From positions 2,326,501 to 2,390,500 of the forward strand of contig LR746270.1 of the NCBI GenBank assembly GCA_902729315.2: DNA of 64,000 nucleotides, in the 5' to 3' direction. The notes beneath the pieces are model-generated. The model was not told the DNA's origin and searched no databases. It worked only from the letters and a program-made list of their open reading frames with translations. Of this stretch, positions 34,401 through 48,000 are shown in pieces. The DNA is from Spirodela intermedia (Eukaryota; Streptophyta; Magnoliopsida; Alismatales; Araceae). Each line of letters begins with the position of its first letter. Within the stretch, counting starts at the first letter, position 1. The position numbers and the translations under genes are program-made.

Positions 34401-37400
34401 GTCAGAGCTTGGAGATGTATTGTTGATGTGCATGATAGTCTTTGGCCATTTCAGACACCTTTTCTTCTTTTACTTGAAATTCAAGTGAAGAAATTGGTCA
34501 AAAGTTTCCATCCTCGTGTGCTTTGCGTTCAATCCTCAAATTAATCGTTGATACTTCTCCTCAAGCCAGTAGTTTTTTTTATTTTGGATGTTTCACTCGT
34601 TATTTCTGGAGAGGTTATCATTGCAAATCCATGAGTGCTGACGCAGATGTTAACACTTTGATAGTTTTGGTGTTGGCTTGGTTCTCCTTGGTGGCAACAC
34701 TTGTGGACATTGTTCTCTTTTTACCATCAGATGTCAATACTTATCTCAGAAGTGTTAACGTTTGACAGGTGTCAATTCTTTACAGCTTATGTATTGACGC
34801 TCGAGATGATATTATTGTACACCAATAGTTATTGACACTAGATGTAATAGGTAGCGACACTCTTTGGTTAGGAGTTGACATTTTGCTTGTTTCAGATTGC
34901 AGGCATTAATATGATCCATTTTTGCAGATCCAATGTATATGCATCTAAATTCGATGGTTAGAACATTAAGTTAGTACCTTGCTGAGGACAGGTCTTTCTC
35001 GTCAGTATGCCACTGTCATCTTTCACTTCCCCTCAAGCTAAGAACCTCCTCTATATTCACAACTCAAACTAATTTCGACTCTAAACTGCAGCTTAAGAAA
35101 GTTCTTGTTGTAATGGCTTAAGAAAGGGCTGGGAGAGTCTTAGAAGAAATAGTTTGGCATTCCTTAGTTTGATTGGTATACTTCGATTTATCAGAGTTAC
35201 CGCCTGTGAGAGATATCTAGCATATCCTTGACCTTTCCCGAAGGAATTCGAGGCCTTTCCTTGCCCTATTATCACATACCCTTTTAGTGGACGCACTAAG
35301 ATGGGGATATAGGCGGTATAATGATTGTGAAACTGATTTGTGATATGCCCTTATTCTTTCTCTTGTACCGATTACCCATTGAAATGATGGTTCTACCACC
35401 CTTGGTATCCCTTAGAAGTGGCAGCAATTGAAGAAGGTTTGCTGAAAGTCAATCAACCATTGAGGTGGTAATCAAGTACTTGTGGCCAATAATAGAACTT
35501 ATATGATTAAATGGCCTGGGTAAGAGGAGCCAACTGTTAATATAAAGAAGTGTGCTTACTTGCCGTCAAATTATTTTTCTTGGGTTTATAGTGTTCAAGC
35601 ATTTTTATTCAAACTAAGGTTGGAGGTACCTATTGCTGAATTATTCGGGGAGATTGCACCATCACAAATTGTATAGTGGAAATGAATGTTTGTGTGACAA
35701 TAAATGACTCCTAGACCCTTGTAAAGGATAAAAAATTATGTTAGAAGCCCAATCTTGTCTTCAGAATTTTTGAAAGGTGCTTGAAGTCTCTCGTGATGCT
35801 TCCATAAAAAATTGATGTGGCTGCGGCTTTACTATTGAAAAATAAAATATAGATTTTTTTACTGTTATTTTGGTATAGCAGATTATAATTGCCTACGTTT
35901 GTGAGGAATTAATCTTTTCAATAACTTTTTGACTATAGCTGGCATGGAAAGGGAATTACTCTTGGATGGGCAGAACAGTCCTTTCCCTCATGGCTATGAA
36001 AATGACTTCCATTGAGCTGTATGTCTTCCACTTAGGAGAAAGGACCTCAATTATCGGGTTTTAGGTCTATATCCAATGTAGAATTATATCCCTAAATGTT
36101 ACTTCTTTTTCGGGGATAACCAGCTCGTTTTGTAGCCCTTGTCTCAATCGACTAGGGAAGGAGAGCAAAAAGTAGCTAGCCACTTTTGCCTTTTCTCAAC
36201 CCTCTATTCTGGCCAGAGATGGCGGGACACCATTTCCTTGCTTGTGAGGCGAGTTCCATTTCTCTCCCGTCAGGAAGCTGTCTTCCTTTATTGATTTTTG
36301 TAGGCTCTGCATTAACTTCCCCCCGCGCATGATATTTTGCTGGGAGTATTTCTGCTGTGCTTTCGTCCAGAAGTCACTAGAGCGCTGCAGCCTCTCTCTT
36401 CTTGCTTCAACAGCTACTCCCTGTCTACGTCATTGTGTGTACTCCTCTTGATTTCTTCTATTGGAAGACATCGGCATCGTTCTCTATAGCTGCAGGTGAT
36501 GGGCTGCTCTATCTTATTGTCATTTTCAGAAGTCATGATTATCTGTCTCCTGTTAATGGCTTCCTCACCTTTACTGAGGGCATTACTGGTGCTGGGAACA
36601 CCACCTCTAGTGACTCAATGCTCCAAAAGGGTTTCCTAAGGTTTCCCTTTGTGTCAGTTGCAACTGCAACTGGATGCCGGTGTACATTGCCTCTCTTTGC
36701 ATGGTTTTTTCCCCTTTCCCATACGCATTTGAGGACATGCTCTGTTTTTTTTTTTTCCAACCCATTTTTGTTTGGAAAATCTTCCCAGGATTCTGTTACA
36801 CCGCACTTTTTTTATTCTTTTGTGTTTGCCAGTAACCAATGTGATCTGAAATAATGAACGCAACTTCCTTCTGTTTTCTGCTAATTTTTGGCAGTACCTG
36901 GATGAGAACAAGCAACTGATCTTGGCAATTCTTGACAACCAAAATTCTGGCAAACTTGATGAGTGTGCCGTGTGAGTATCTCCTAATTTTGGTGTGAATG
37001 GTTCAAATTTTGTCTGCAAGTCTCACTCTGTCAGTGTTTGAACGCTAATATATGATATTATTATTGTTAAATTCCTGCATGAATTATAATTCCTCTTTTG
37101 ATTTATCCTCTTCTCGATAGTTACAATAGTAACAGCCTGCCATGTACTGGCTTAATTTGTTGCATATTTGTTTATTGAGATGAATGAAAATTGGAAGAGC
37201 GTTTACTCTTAAGATGAACAGGACAACAAGATAACAGACTGGAAGGTCATAAGGGTTACTGCGTTATGCTGTCTACATGTGCTTGGCTCTAAAAATTACA
37301 TGATGAAGATACCTCTTTTTAACATTATGTTCGCAAAAATTAACATTATGTTGTTGAGATGGAAACAGGCCAGACTATTGCTTGCTTCTGAAGTTAGTTT

Positions 37401-40400
37401 TCATCTATGATAAACACCCCTCCAAAGAAAAATTGTTAGAGTAGAAAAAGAAGAGTGAGTGATTTAATTGATGATTAAAGGATGATAAGTATTTGGACTT
37501 TCCATTTGAATGGGAAAATCATTTCTTTTGGAAGAAAAGTCACTGGGCACTGGAGCCGTCCATTTTGTTTCTGTTAGGATGTTAAACTGGCAATTATTCT
37601 GAGGAATGATGAAGAGGGCGGTTCAATGATTTTCGAAGCCTTCTGTCTTTAGTTTAGTCTATGCCATCTTAGTTTAGATTTTCTGCTGATGTAAAGAATT
37701 TTTTTTCTAGAGTTGATTTTATGCATACGTTATGCCTTTAAATGCCTTTTAGTGTAACTGCAACAGGAAAGGAAAGTGGGATATTAATGAGATTTCATGG
37801 TCTTTTCCTATCTAGGATCCAGAGAATTAAACATCTCTCTTTTGTTACTATCATCTTTGCACTCTCTTTCCTAATGGTCTGTAATACTTCTTAGTACATG
37901 CTAATCATGTTTGTTTTGGCTCCTTCTTATTTTTGGATTAATGATTCATCAATTTTATTATTGTATTCACGTGTAAGTTTTTACCAATAATTAAATGGTG
38001 AAATGGAGTCTTCTTGTTCATATATGTAGAATTTTGGAGGTAGAGGAGATGAATGGAGTAAGACGGAAACCATTTGTGCAGTTCCTTCCCCTTAACATGG
38101 ATTTTACGAACTATGGAAAAAATCTGTCTGCGCTAAGGCCACTGTATTGTAGTTGTAAGGCCCTAAAGCCTTATAACTATTTTTGTTGTATCAGTTAAAT
38201 TTGGATATTTGTTAACTCGTTATTAGATTCATGTAAAATCTGTAATATAATATCCAAGAGCCCCTAAGTCTCTTAACAAAACAAGGAAACGGAACACTTC
38301 TTCTAGTGTCCCGAAACTTAATTGAAATTGTATTTCTATGAATTCATTTTTGTCTTGATATTTGTCATGGGTTGCGATTGTCTTATCCAAGATATTTGAA
38401 TGTTTTGATTTTTACTCCATGGCCAATGTCAAAGTCTTACAGGGCATTAGGGTTAGGACTTTTCGGGATAAGGCTGAACTGTGTTTTTATCCCCAGTTAT
38501 GTCCAACTGTAAAAATTCCCAGTTCGTATTGAAGGTCTCACGGTAACAGAAATACTGCTCCATTATAAATTGGTTAAAACTATTTATCTCCTTTTTGAGT
38601 ATGCTTCAGAGAAATTACCTTCTATCATTGATCTGAGAGTTAGAAGGGAGATGCTTCATGCTTACATTCTTGCTCTTTAGACAATGGAGCATTTAAGATC
38701 CAAGTAAAATGTTCTCACACAGCTTGATGACATAAACTCTTGCATGGTTCTGCATTTCCTCCATTTGTTTGACAATGTGATGTCTCATGTTTTCCTAATC
38801 ATCCTCGCCTTTTATGATTCTACCTCATGAAATTTTCCCCAAGAAAAAGAATTTGTAGAAATTTAACACATCGTTTTGTAGTTGAAGATTCATGAAAGAC
38901 AGTGGAATATGGATTTGTTCCCTTTTTTTCTTTCTAATATCCAAATTGGATCCTGTATGATATTGCAGGAATCAAGCAAAGCTTCAAAGAAATCTCATGT
39001 ACCTTGCTGCTATCGCAGATTCTCAGCCTCAGATGCCAACAATTGCACAGGTACTAATCTTTATCTACCGATTCTTGCCCTTTTCGTCATAATGGTTGAT
39101 GACGTGATATGCTATGGACACGCAATGATGTTTTCAGTTTTCAGATTCATAACGCTTAAAATGTATCTTTTACCATAGGAAAAATCTTATAACGCTTAAG
39201 ATGAGCTTGAGGGTATGTATACCTCTCTTTTGGTGATGCTGTACAGATGTCAAATACAATAGCCTACAGAAGGGCTAAATGACAAAAAGACGTAGCTGGG
39301 AAGGTTGTACTAGGATTTTACTTTCTTCTTTGAACACCCATTTTGAAACTCATAGGTGATCATATACATAGAGTTTATGAGCAAGAAAAGCTAGAAAAGC
39401 TTTCTAAAGTGCAGTCATGTCTGGGGTTTTGATAAGTCAGGAAGCTGCATGCCTGCAGAAAGATATGAGGAAGAGGTAACGCTTGAACAGTACTATTGTC
39501 AGATAGAATGACAATCAATTTAGATGTTTTTCTGCTAATCGAATATGAGATTTTTGACGTTTTGAAGTACATGCCGAGTATCCCTATATTGTGGAGTTGA
39601 TGCTGAAGGGTGTACACTGAGGTCTTGAAGTAGACTGGTGTTTATCTGTCTCAGTAGATGCATCAGACGTAGAACGCTTCTTTCCACCTTAGTGTTGGAG
39701 TGAGAGATACCTGCGTGTTTCTTGCTCCTTTAACAGATAGAAGAGTAGTCAAGAGGGATAAAAAGCTCATGGTGGAACAATGGTTGGGATGGGTGATCAG
39801 CAGCCCAGTTAGTATCAATATAAGCACAAACCTCCCAAGGTGCAGTGAATTATAAAAACAAAGAACAATGAAGGGTGCCATCCAATTATTGAAGAACTCA
39901 AATCATGGTCACAAACGGACTGAAGTATGTTTTCCGGAAAATGGACTAAAGATATGCACAACCTGGTTGATTTCTGGACAATTGATTTTGAAAGTACTCA
40001 AGAGCACCAACGTGCTAACAATAGGGATTTGATTCTACGAGGTGCACCAACAAAAGAGCAAAGCTTATGTTGTAGGTCCATTAGAGTGTCAATTGTGTGA
40101 GAACATGACCAGTGCCGGGCAGAATGTCAGTGATATACTTCTGCGCAGATAATAGGTTACTCAAGTAGAACAAGTGGCCTCGAGATAAAAGAACTGGTGT
40201 ACCGTTGAGAAATATTAATTGACATATCTGCTAAACCGGAGAAGGAAGATCAGCCTGTTGGGTTGTCAATCATCGTACATTAGTACAAGTGGTAGATCTT
40301 TCTGGGGCCTATCTTAAGTTGAACTAAAAGTGATGGGCTTAAAGATTACAACAGTGGCAAAAGAGTTAAACTGCAAAGAAGCGGGAAGCCATGTCTCATC

Positions 40401-42921
40401 AAAATTATTGTCAAAACAGCGGTTTCCATAGTAGGCAGAGGAGAACAAAGACGTTGTTGAGGGTCATCAGAAACTGATAAAGCATTTGACTATTGTGTTG
40501 TCTATGATAAAAAAGAGTAATCTCACCCACAGCATGCATAGAATCAACCTTAGTCCATAAATATATATAGCAGTGCTGAATGAACTCCTAACAAAGGCAA
40601 TTGAGCCAAGAGGTATGCAGATGCTTGAAGTGGAGTATCAATGGAACCACAACTTTGTGTTTCTCATGGCAGCGTGTAGAGTTGCAGCCTAGAAGGTATA
40701 GTTATTGAGTTTCTGGCAGGCTGAATAGCCATCTTAGGAATATTGAGCATGTCAACATTGTAGAGGCAGAAAAATACCTCAAAAACAATGCTGTATGGTG
40801 AAAAATAGATTGAACAAATGCGATTGGAGCAGCAGAAATTTCCCATGGACAAACAAGAAGTCTGTGGAAATGTTGAGCCATATGGACGTCAATGAAACTT
40901 GGTTCCAATTGCTGGAATTCTAGTCCTTGCCAAGCTGGAACTGGGGGGTATATCAATTGGGTATCACAGCAGACTTCATTGGAACAATTACTTGATTCAT
41001 GGCGCTGATATTTAGTAAAATTTGAATATAAGTTACTTATTTAGTAAAGCTTGACACATGCAGTGAATTTGCAGTGCAAATTTGAGACAGACTAGTTTGC
41101 AATGAGGCACTTGTGCTTTGTTTATTCATCGCTTACTTGGTCAGGCGTGTGAAAGAGCGACTTTTGGAGACCTCTTTATTCGGGATGATGCCAGAAAAGG
41201 ACAATGCTTTTTTGATTTCATGTTCAATTATGAATTTTGAAGTCTGATCGGCTACGGCTCAAACTAGGACTACGAACCACATCTCAGCGTTTGGTCACAT
41301 CTTTTTCGGATTAGATTTCCTAAGAAGTAAAAAGAATGCTGCTTTTGAGTTTTTTAATGCAGCCTATCAGTAAGTTGCTTTGGCCAAATTAAGTTTAATA
41401 TAATCTTATTTGTAGTTGTGCCTTAGTCTTCTTACGATATATATTTATTTATTTTTACCGTATTTTCTGCTCAACAAGTGAGCGTGCAGCTGTAACTAAA
41501 ATCGTGGAGATTTCGTTGTGACATGTGAGCCTGGGGGCACATATGGCTGCCTAGACTTCGGTTCTGCATGCAGCACCAAAGTAATAGAAGAAGAAATGTG
41601 TGCTGATTAATAAGAAAGACCTCAATGTATAATCCACGACTGTTCTAGTGTTATTTGTTAGCACCCTGGGCAGATTCCTCCTCGATATCTTAGCGCAAAG
41701 TCAAGGCTTCTGAGGTGTAGAATGGGCTTCTGAAACTAACTAACATTGGGGAGATTTGGTTGAGATATGTGACCCTGGGGACAGCCAAGATTTCGATTCT
41801 GACTGCAGAACCCAAGCAATTGAAGAAGAATTGTGTGCAAATCAACAAGTAAAACCTCAATGTAAAATCCAGGACTATTCTAGTGATATTTGTTAGCAAC
41901 CTGGGCAAATTCCTCCTCGATATCTTAGCGCAAAGTCAAGGCTTCTGAGGTGTAGAATGGGCTGAGTTCATGAAAAATCAGTATAAAAGTAAAGAAGAAA
42001 TGGGGAAAAGTGAAGGTAGGATTTACAGGATAAAGATGATCCTGCTTTAGTCATCTTAAGGACGCATAATCTCCTTCAACGTTGTTGTAGAAAGCCATGG
42101 ATCCCCTAACCGTGAAAGCAACCTGGAACCCACCCTCCTAGCTGCTCGAGCTCAGGGGCCATCTTGGCTTTTGATACCCACACATCGATTTAATGGGCCG
42201 TAGTTTTTGACGTTAGAGAATGCGAGGGCCAGTTAATTGAGTTGAGTCCTGGCAGTTCTCACTCCAACTGTGAAATCTTACTTTTCATATCACTTCCCGC
42301 ATTTCAATTCATATTTCATATGAGACGGAATCCTTCTTGTTAAAACAGTGATCTTCTTTATGAATAGCAGAAATTCTGCTTTGTTTCAAATCATATTTCA
42401 CATGTGAGACGAAATCCTCCCTGACCATGTGTAAGAGCAGTGATCGATCGTCCTCGTCCGTATGAACATCAAAACTATGGTTAGTCTCTCACATGTTCTC
42501 GTCGTCGACACCGTCTTTGCAGCAGTTCCCACCCAATACTCTCACGCAGCCAGGTTCTCGCTACATGCAGCAGCAGCAAGCCCAGCAGATGACGACACCG
42601 CAGTCTCTCATGGTCTCCCGCTCTCCGATGCTCTATGCCCAGTCGTCCATCCCAACCTTGCAGCAGCAGCAGCAGCAGCAGCAGCAGGATCTCCACAGCC
42701 AGCTCGGCATTGCGGGAGGCGGTGAGCTCCACATGCTTCCTGGCCATGGCGGTCTTGGCGGTGGAGTATTCCCCGACTTTGGCCGAAACAGCGGCACCGG
42801 CAAGCAGGAGATGGGCGCCGCCGCCGGACCATCGGAAGGGAGGGGTGGTAGCTCAGGGGTGCCCGGCGGTGATGGGACTGAGCCCCTGTACTTGAAGAAC
42901 ACTTCAGAGGAAGCCAAGTGA
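31293..42921 (+). CDS. GRF-interacting factor, GIF1/ANGUSTIFOLIA3-like coactivator
   Basis: Transcriptional coactivator that binds growth-regulating factors (GRFs) and recruits SWI/SNF remodelling to promote cell proliferation in leaves and meristems (family knowledge). Exons: 31293-31376, 36895-36971, 38969-39050 and 42523-42921. The joined frame gives 213 aa, close to Arabidopsis GIF1 and rice homologues. Residues 1-28 (MQQQLMQQHPMMAYANHPGN...) lead into the SNH/SSXT domain (DLIQQYLDENKQLILAILDN, QNSGKLDECA, QAKLQRNLMYLAAIADSQPQ). A Gln-rich region follows, with a Q9 run and the QSLM-S-MLYAQ block, and then a Gly-rich C-terminus with GRGGSSG and LYLK, both typical of GIF1 rather than GIF2/3. 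Intron 1 is 5.5 kb, intron 2 is 2.0 kb and intron 3 is 3.5 kb. The start is the first ATG; the longer upstream frame opens with GTG. A GA-rich leader (about 31195-31250) precedes it. Val replaces the usual acidic or basic residue at the exon 2/3 junction (CAVNQAK). Confidence 0.93.
31466..31516. repeat. CT and TA microsatellites in GIF1 intron 1
   Basis: A (CT)n run of about 30 bases followed by a short (TA)n run, immediately downstream of exon 1. Confidence 0.85.
31517..36894 (+). other. remainder of GIF1 intron 1
   Basis: About 5.4 kb between exons 1 and 2. Open frames of 60-150 codons occur on both strands (for example 33175-33507 on minus and 36402-36854 on plus), but none shows a recognisable domain or splice-supported continuation. 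Some may be old transposon sequence. Confidence 0.45.
39655..39850 (-). mobile_element. Copia RNase H relic in GIF1 intron 3
   Basis: The minus strand reads VCAYIDTNWAADHPSQP, corresponding to the (G)YxDADWAG motif of Copia RNase H. It then reads a stop plus RSKKHAGISHSNTKVERSVL, corresponding to W(K/R)SKKQ-x-VSRSSxEAEYRA. The order and spacing fit RNase H. Stops and substitutions at acidic catalytic positions show decay. The surrounding 39.3-41.0 kb may be the rest of the element. Confidence 0.65.
41497..41966 (+). repeat. tandem duplication (about 235 bp, two copies) in GIF1 intron 3
   Basis: Two adjacent copies with a period of 235 bp. For instance CTCGATATCTTAGCGCAAAG occurs at 41681 and again at 41916. 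The 3' halves are almost identical and the 5' halves diverged (GGAGATTTCGTTGTGACATG against GGAGATTTGGTTGAGATATG). Confidence 0.9.
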
Positions 42922-45036
42922 TGGGATCTTCTAACTTAGCTTCAGTTGGTGGGTGGGTGGTGGTGGGCATGTTGTGATGGTGACTGGTGTATGATTAGAC
43001 GGTAGAAACAGGGATTTGCTTTGTAGGCAATTTGCTTTAACATGTGTAAATTTGGTAGGATCCACGCCGCCATGAATATAGCTTCTTGCGGAAAGTAGAG
43101 CTCTGTTTCTTCTTAACCTTTGAATGGCAGGTGGCTCATCCTCAAGCTTTCCGCTTTGGAATTGGAGGCGGAGCATATGGAAGGAATCCGTGAATCCACA
43201 GGTATTGTTACAATGACATGCGACAATCTGGGTTGACTGTTCCAATGTCAGGTATTTCATGTCTGACATTCCATTAATTATTCATTCCAGCATTTATTTT
43301 TTTTCATTCCTTTCAATTTTGTTGCTTGTGGCTGAGAATGTTTAAAAAGTCAACGGGTGGCAGAAATTCGCCGAAGGTGGTACTGTTAATGTGATCATCA
43401 GCAATCGTTAGAGCCATATCCCACAAGACGATTCATTTGTTCCATATGGGACTTAATTACTTCCATTTAATGGCAGTTGAAAGTTATATATGCGAAGAAT
43501 GTCTACAAAGGTGGTAGTCATCCCCCAAAGAGAGTTTCTCATGTGGTGAATTACGCATAGCTTTTAGAAAGATCATTAAATCAAGAAGCCTAGAAGCCTA
43601 GAAGCCTAGGCTGTGTGTGTGAGGGGTGTTATTTCAGTAATTTAGATGGGCAGATCGGTAAATTCAGAATAGCAATCATCACAGAGGCTGAAATATTTGA
43701 GAAAAACTGAATCTTATGAAAGTCCAATGTTAGTCTAGGGCCATAAGCTTTGAATATAATGAATCCTTGCAAAGAATAAATTCATACAATTTAGTCTCTA
43801 GTGAAGTCCCAACGCATACTTGGCAAAAGCCATGTCTTATTTGTCATGCCATGTAAGGTGAAATGCTATATTTAACTATATTTATACATGATGATTACAT
43901 AAAAATCATTTTTTTAACTCCTTGCTATCACCTTTGAAATATCCATCTGCAAAAGTGTCAGTTTCACTTAGTTTATTATTTGATGAATGGAGCATGACTA
44001 AAAGTATCAGCACTTGAGTTCAAGTATCTACCATTGATAAATGATAATTATAATGTTGACTTGAATTACAACCGTAATAGAACTAGCACATACTGAATGC
44101 TACTACCCAATCTCTATCTAGGTTAATCTTGGAGTCTATTGTATTCTTAAGCTATTTCCTTTTCTTAAGACTTATAAGAGAATAATGCAACGTATGATCG
44201 TATATTTTATAACGCTCTTCAATAAACATCAATACACACTACAATCACAAAGATGTTATGGAAAAATAATGTGAAAAGGATTTTCACCCTTCGGATAATA
44301 TTTTGCTATCATTAAAACATTTAAACTCAATGATGCAGAAAAAATGGAAAAACTAACTCATAGAATTAATATTGTAAAAACATATCAACTAATCTTTAAG
44401 ATCTTTGTGGCTAAAACAATGATGCAATAAATATAATATAAAATAATAAAGAAAAATGTTTCATTTGAAAGAAAAAGGTGAAAATTATTAGAAAACCTTA
44501 TGAGTGAGTGGTTGGTTAGAACAGAACAAGAACATGTATAATCATCAGAATTCAAATCCTTGAAAACGAAAAGACAAGTCTCGACTAAAGGTTTCTAAAT
44601 GATATGAACAAATTGAAAGATTAGAAAGAATACCCTACTTTTGCACCAAGACTTACACATGAAAAATATCCTAATAAAAGCTAGAGGTCGAGTAGTTGCA
44701 ATAATTGATAGCGATTAGTGCATCAGCCTTTCCCAATAGTGTCTTTATAAGTGATAAAGTAGTTTAATGTCCTAATATATGGTTTAAATCCTACTTATCA
44801 TAAACTAGGATGGACACAAACTATAAATGGTGCCGATTGGACATGTAGCAGGTTTCAAATAAACTCCAACACACAGAGACGATGCAAAGGCAATAAGAGT
44901 AAACGCATTGATAGAGCAGGATGATCCTTCACTGTTCATCTTTCAACAATCTGTGGCAATTACACCTCTCATTTTAAGCTGAGACCCAAAAAATGCCTCA
45001 ATGATATATTATTGCAGCGCTGTTAAAACCTTGTGA
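42922..45036. other. convergent intergenic region between GIF1 and the MATH gene
   Basis: Contains the GIF1 3' UTR, at least the first few hundred bases, and the 3' UTR of the minus-strand MATH gene, separated by AT-rich DNA. A triple AGAAGCCT repeat lies near 43590. No gene is visible. Confidence 0.5.
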
Positions 45037-48000
45037 TCAGTGCCCATTCGCACGATGGTACTTGTTGTATCCATTCAACACACGAACCAAATTCAGATAA
45101 TCCTGATGATAAGAGTACTCGTTATCTGCTGCCGTTCCCAAACTCACCGGAGGGCGTGCAACACCCAACGGCCACTGCTTCTGAATCGGCCCATCAATCT
45201 GGCTGTTCATGTAGGCTGGAAGATCAAACTGCGGCGAGGAACGTGACCTTTGGCTTGCAGGTGGCCGATCATAAGAAGCAGACTCCCTCTGGACTAGCCG
45301 TTCATAGAGCTCAGTCCCCAGATTGAAGAGCTCGCTTCTATGGATTGCGTTTATAGCAGCTGAAGCATCATCTGGAAACGAATAATTCCCATTTGAGGCA
45401 GGAAAAGAGCGAAGAGGGTACCCATTTGCGTCCACCTCTCCGGTGCTGTGCTCCTCATCGAGCAAGTCATTTATGATGTCTATATGAGGAAACTCATCCT
45501 GGGTCACTCCCTGTGCTGGCAATTGATGGGCAGATGAGGAAGCAGGAGAATCTTCCTCTAAAGAGTACCTGCGCGAGGAAGAAGACCCACAAACAGCAAA
45601 GTCCACATCGCATTCAGCATCTGGACTCAGCACTGCCGCACTGCTACTCTCCAGCAGCAAGGACTCCTCTGGCCACAAGCTTGGGGGCTGCTGCAATGTC
45701 TCCGGAGTTACTGACCCAAAAGTGAGCTCCGGTCTGACCGAGGTTTGCTCCGTCGCAGTGGACTTTTCAGGTGGACGAGCCGACACAGAGGGCACAATGG
45801 AAGGTGATCCCTCGGCAGATGAAGCAGGAGCTTGGCTTGTGTGATTGGGCGCCGAGATGGCAGCACAACTGTGTGGGCTTCCGCCCGCTGTGGTTATACC
45901 CATGATGGCATTTCGGTAAGACTGAACATGACTGTGGGTGGACAGGGATGGGTCAATTCCCAGTCGACCAGCTGCACTGACAGAACGCGATAAGACAGGC
46001 ACTGGTTGAGGTCTTGAAGCAAGGGGCATCGATGGCAGCCGCTGCTGCTTGGGAACGAGAGGAGCACTGGATAGTCTCGATGAGGCAGAGCCTTGATGTA
46101 CAAGGATAATATTCTTCATGTTAACTGCGGATTTCACTTCTGCTCCAATGACTGCAATTGACCTTGATACAGCGGCAGCCGATGATTTCCCAGTTTGGCT
46201 CCTGCTGCCGGATGATGGCTCCTTGGCGATCACAGGAGTAGCTGGACTGCCCAATGGCTCACTGACTGTTGTAGTATTTGGTGTGTCCGAGGGACGCTCA
46301 CTCGTGGTGAAAGGGTCGTCGCCCATGATGATATGCCGTTCTGGTGTCTGCTTTGTGCCGCTGCTTTCTGCTCTCAGCTTTACCTGCTCAGAAGTAGGGG
46401 AATGCCTTGTGGGGATGGTGCCAGAGGGTTGCTCGCCCATTGCTGGAATTGAGGGCCTATCCAAATCAACTTGGACATCCCTACTGTGTTTTCTCTCCAG
46501 GGGCACAACTTCTTCCTGAGATAATTTAGCCACCGTTTTAAGGCATTCAAGGCAGACGAGTAGCAAAATACAATTAATGGTAGAACTATATAGAAGGGAG
46601 AAATATAATTTCGTCGTATCCAACCTGATACCAGGCTCTGGGAAACAATGCATACCCAACAGAACATGGAGAAATTAAATAAAATAGAATCTGAAAGAAA
46701 ATATGACACATATTGCCATCACTTATGGATCGTCGTATCTATATATTGCAACAAAGAAGTTAATTGAAAGGATTAATAACAAACATAATACAATAATTAC
46801 ACTCAGCTGTCCAATTTGTCCAAGACTGGTTATGGAAGTAGGTACAATTATGCTACGATGACAAATCCTGATGTGGGCCATGTTTCTGCCATAAGCACTG
46901 CAAACATTTCTACAGAAACTTCTAAACATCCCGCAGAAAAGGCATTGGCCGGGTCCCAATAATGGACCGACTGCCAGCAGTCACTGTGGTAACTAGCCGC
47001 CGATTAGACCTCCAGACTCGTTGGCTGAAAAGCCAGAGGAATAAAAGACGAGGGGAAGATGGAAATTCACTACACACTAAAAGGATTGCAGAGGTGCCAT
47101 GATTCCCTTTTATAGGAAACTGAATGGACAAGAATCATCAGAAAAACTGAGAATGAGCGAAAGATGGCTATCCCTTATACACTAACAGCATTGGAGAGAG
47201 GTTTAAATTTCCTTCTATATGAAACTGGTCGCAAAAGAATTTTAGAAGGCAGTTTATCGTGAAAAAGTTGTAGAACAGATCGTGTGGGAAAAAGAAAAAT
47301 ACAAGTAATCATCAAGGCTCGTACAGAAGTAGGCTTCATGGATACGTGCTGAACTATCAATTTTGACGTTATTGTACTTAACGGAAATTCATATTTTAGA
47401 GCCACAGGAGGAGATCTAAAGATAGTCAAAAAAGCTCTTCCATGAGACAGAAAATTCATATTATCAGTCTCTACCTTAATAGGTTGTTTCTCGATGTGTT
47501 TCATCTGCCCACTCATGGAGGAATCAATGGCCTCGGAGTCTGGCTGAGGAGTTGCAGCAGCATGAGTAAAGCCAGCTTGCCGCTTATCAATGACACCATG
47601 AGGCTGACAATTTTGATTATATGAGAACCGCTGATTCTTTCGCCTGCCAAAACGTATTGAATCGATAATGAGGAATTTTGCTTATTTAAATATCAGACGG
47701 AAGTACAAGAGTATTGAGTAAAACAGAGTACACCAGAGGTTATGGATACCTGCTACGTGAACATGAGATCTTGTTGTTCAATGGCGAAGTCCCCTTGTGT
47801 GGTCCACTCATCACAATTGAAAGAACTGAATCAGTTGAACATGTTGATGAGCTATCATCCACAGAATTTGGGCTCTTTTTCTCAGTTTGTGCACTTTCTA
47901 GTTCAGTGTTTCTGGGCTCTACAGCATGATGAACTTCTGATGCATCAGTGTCCCAAGTTGTAGGGCTAGCCTCTCTCTCTTCTGAATCGGGCTGATGCCT

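Noticed and set aside
36402-36854. 150-codon plus-strand frame inside GIF1 intron 1
   Set aside because: It lies in an intron immediately before exon 2, has no domain, and is overlapped by an equally open minus-strand frame.
40660-40960. Copia reverse transcriptase YVDD-like stretch in GIF1 intron 3
   Set aside because: A minus-strand CLYNVDMLN stretch is only loosely similar to the LLVYVDDM motif. The RNase H match nearby is convincing, but this one is not.
45033-46519. Plus-strand open frames opposite the last MATH exon
   Set aside because: They are antisense shadows of the 1.48-kb final exon, which has family motifs and the correct C-terminus.
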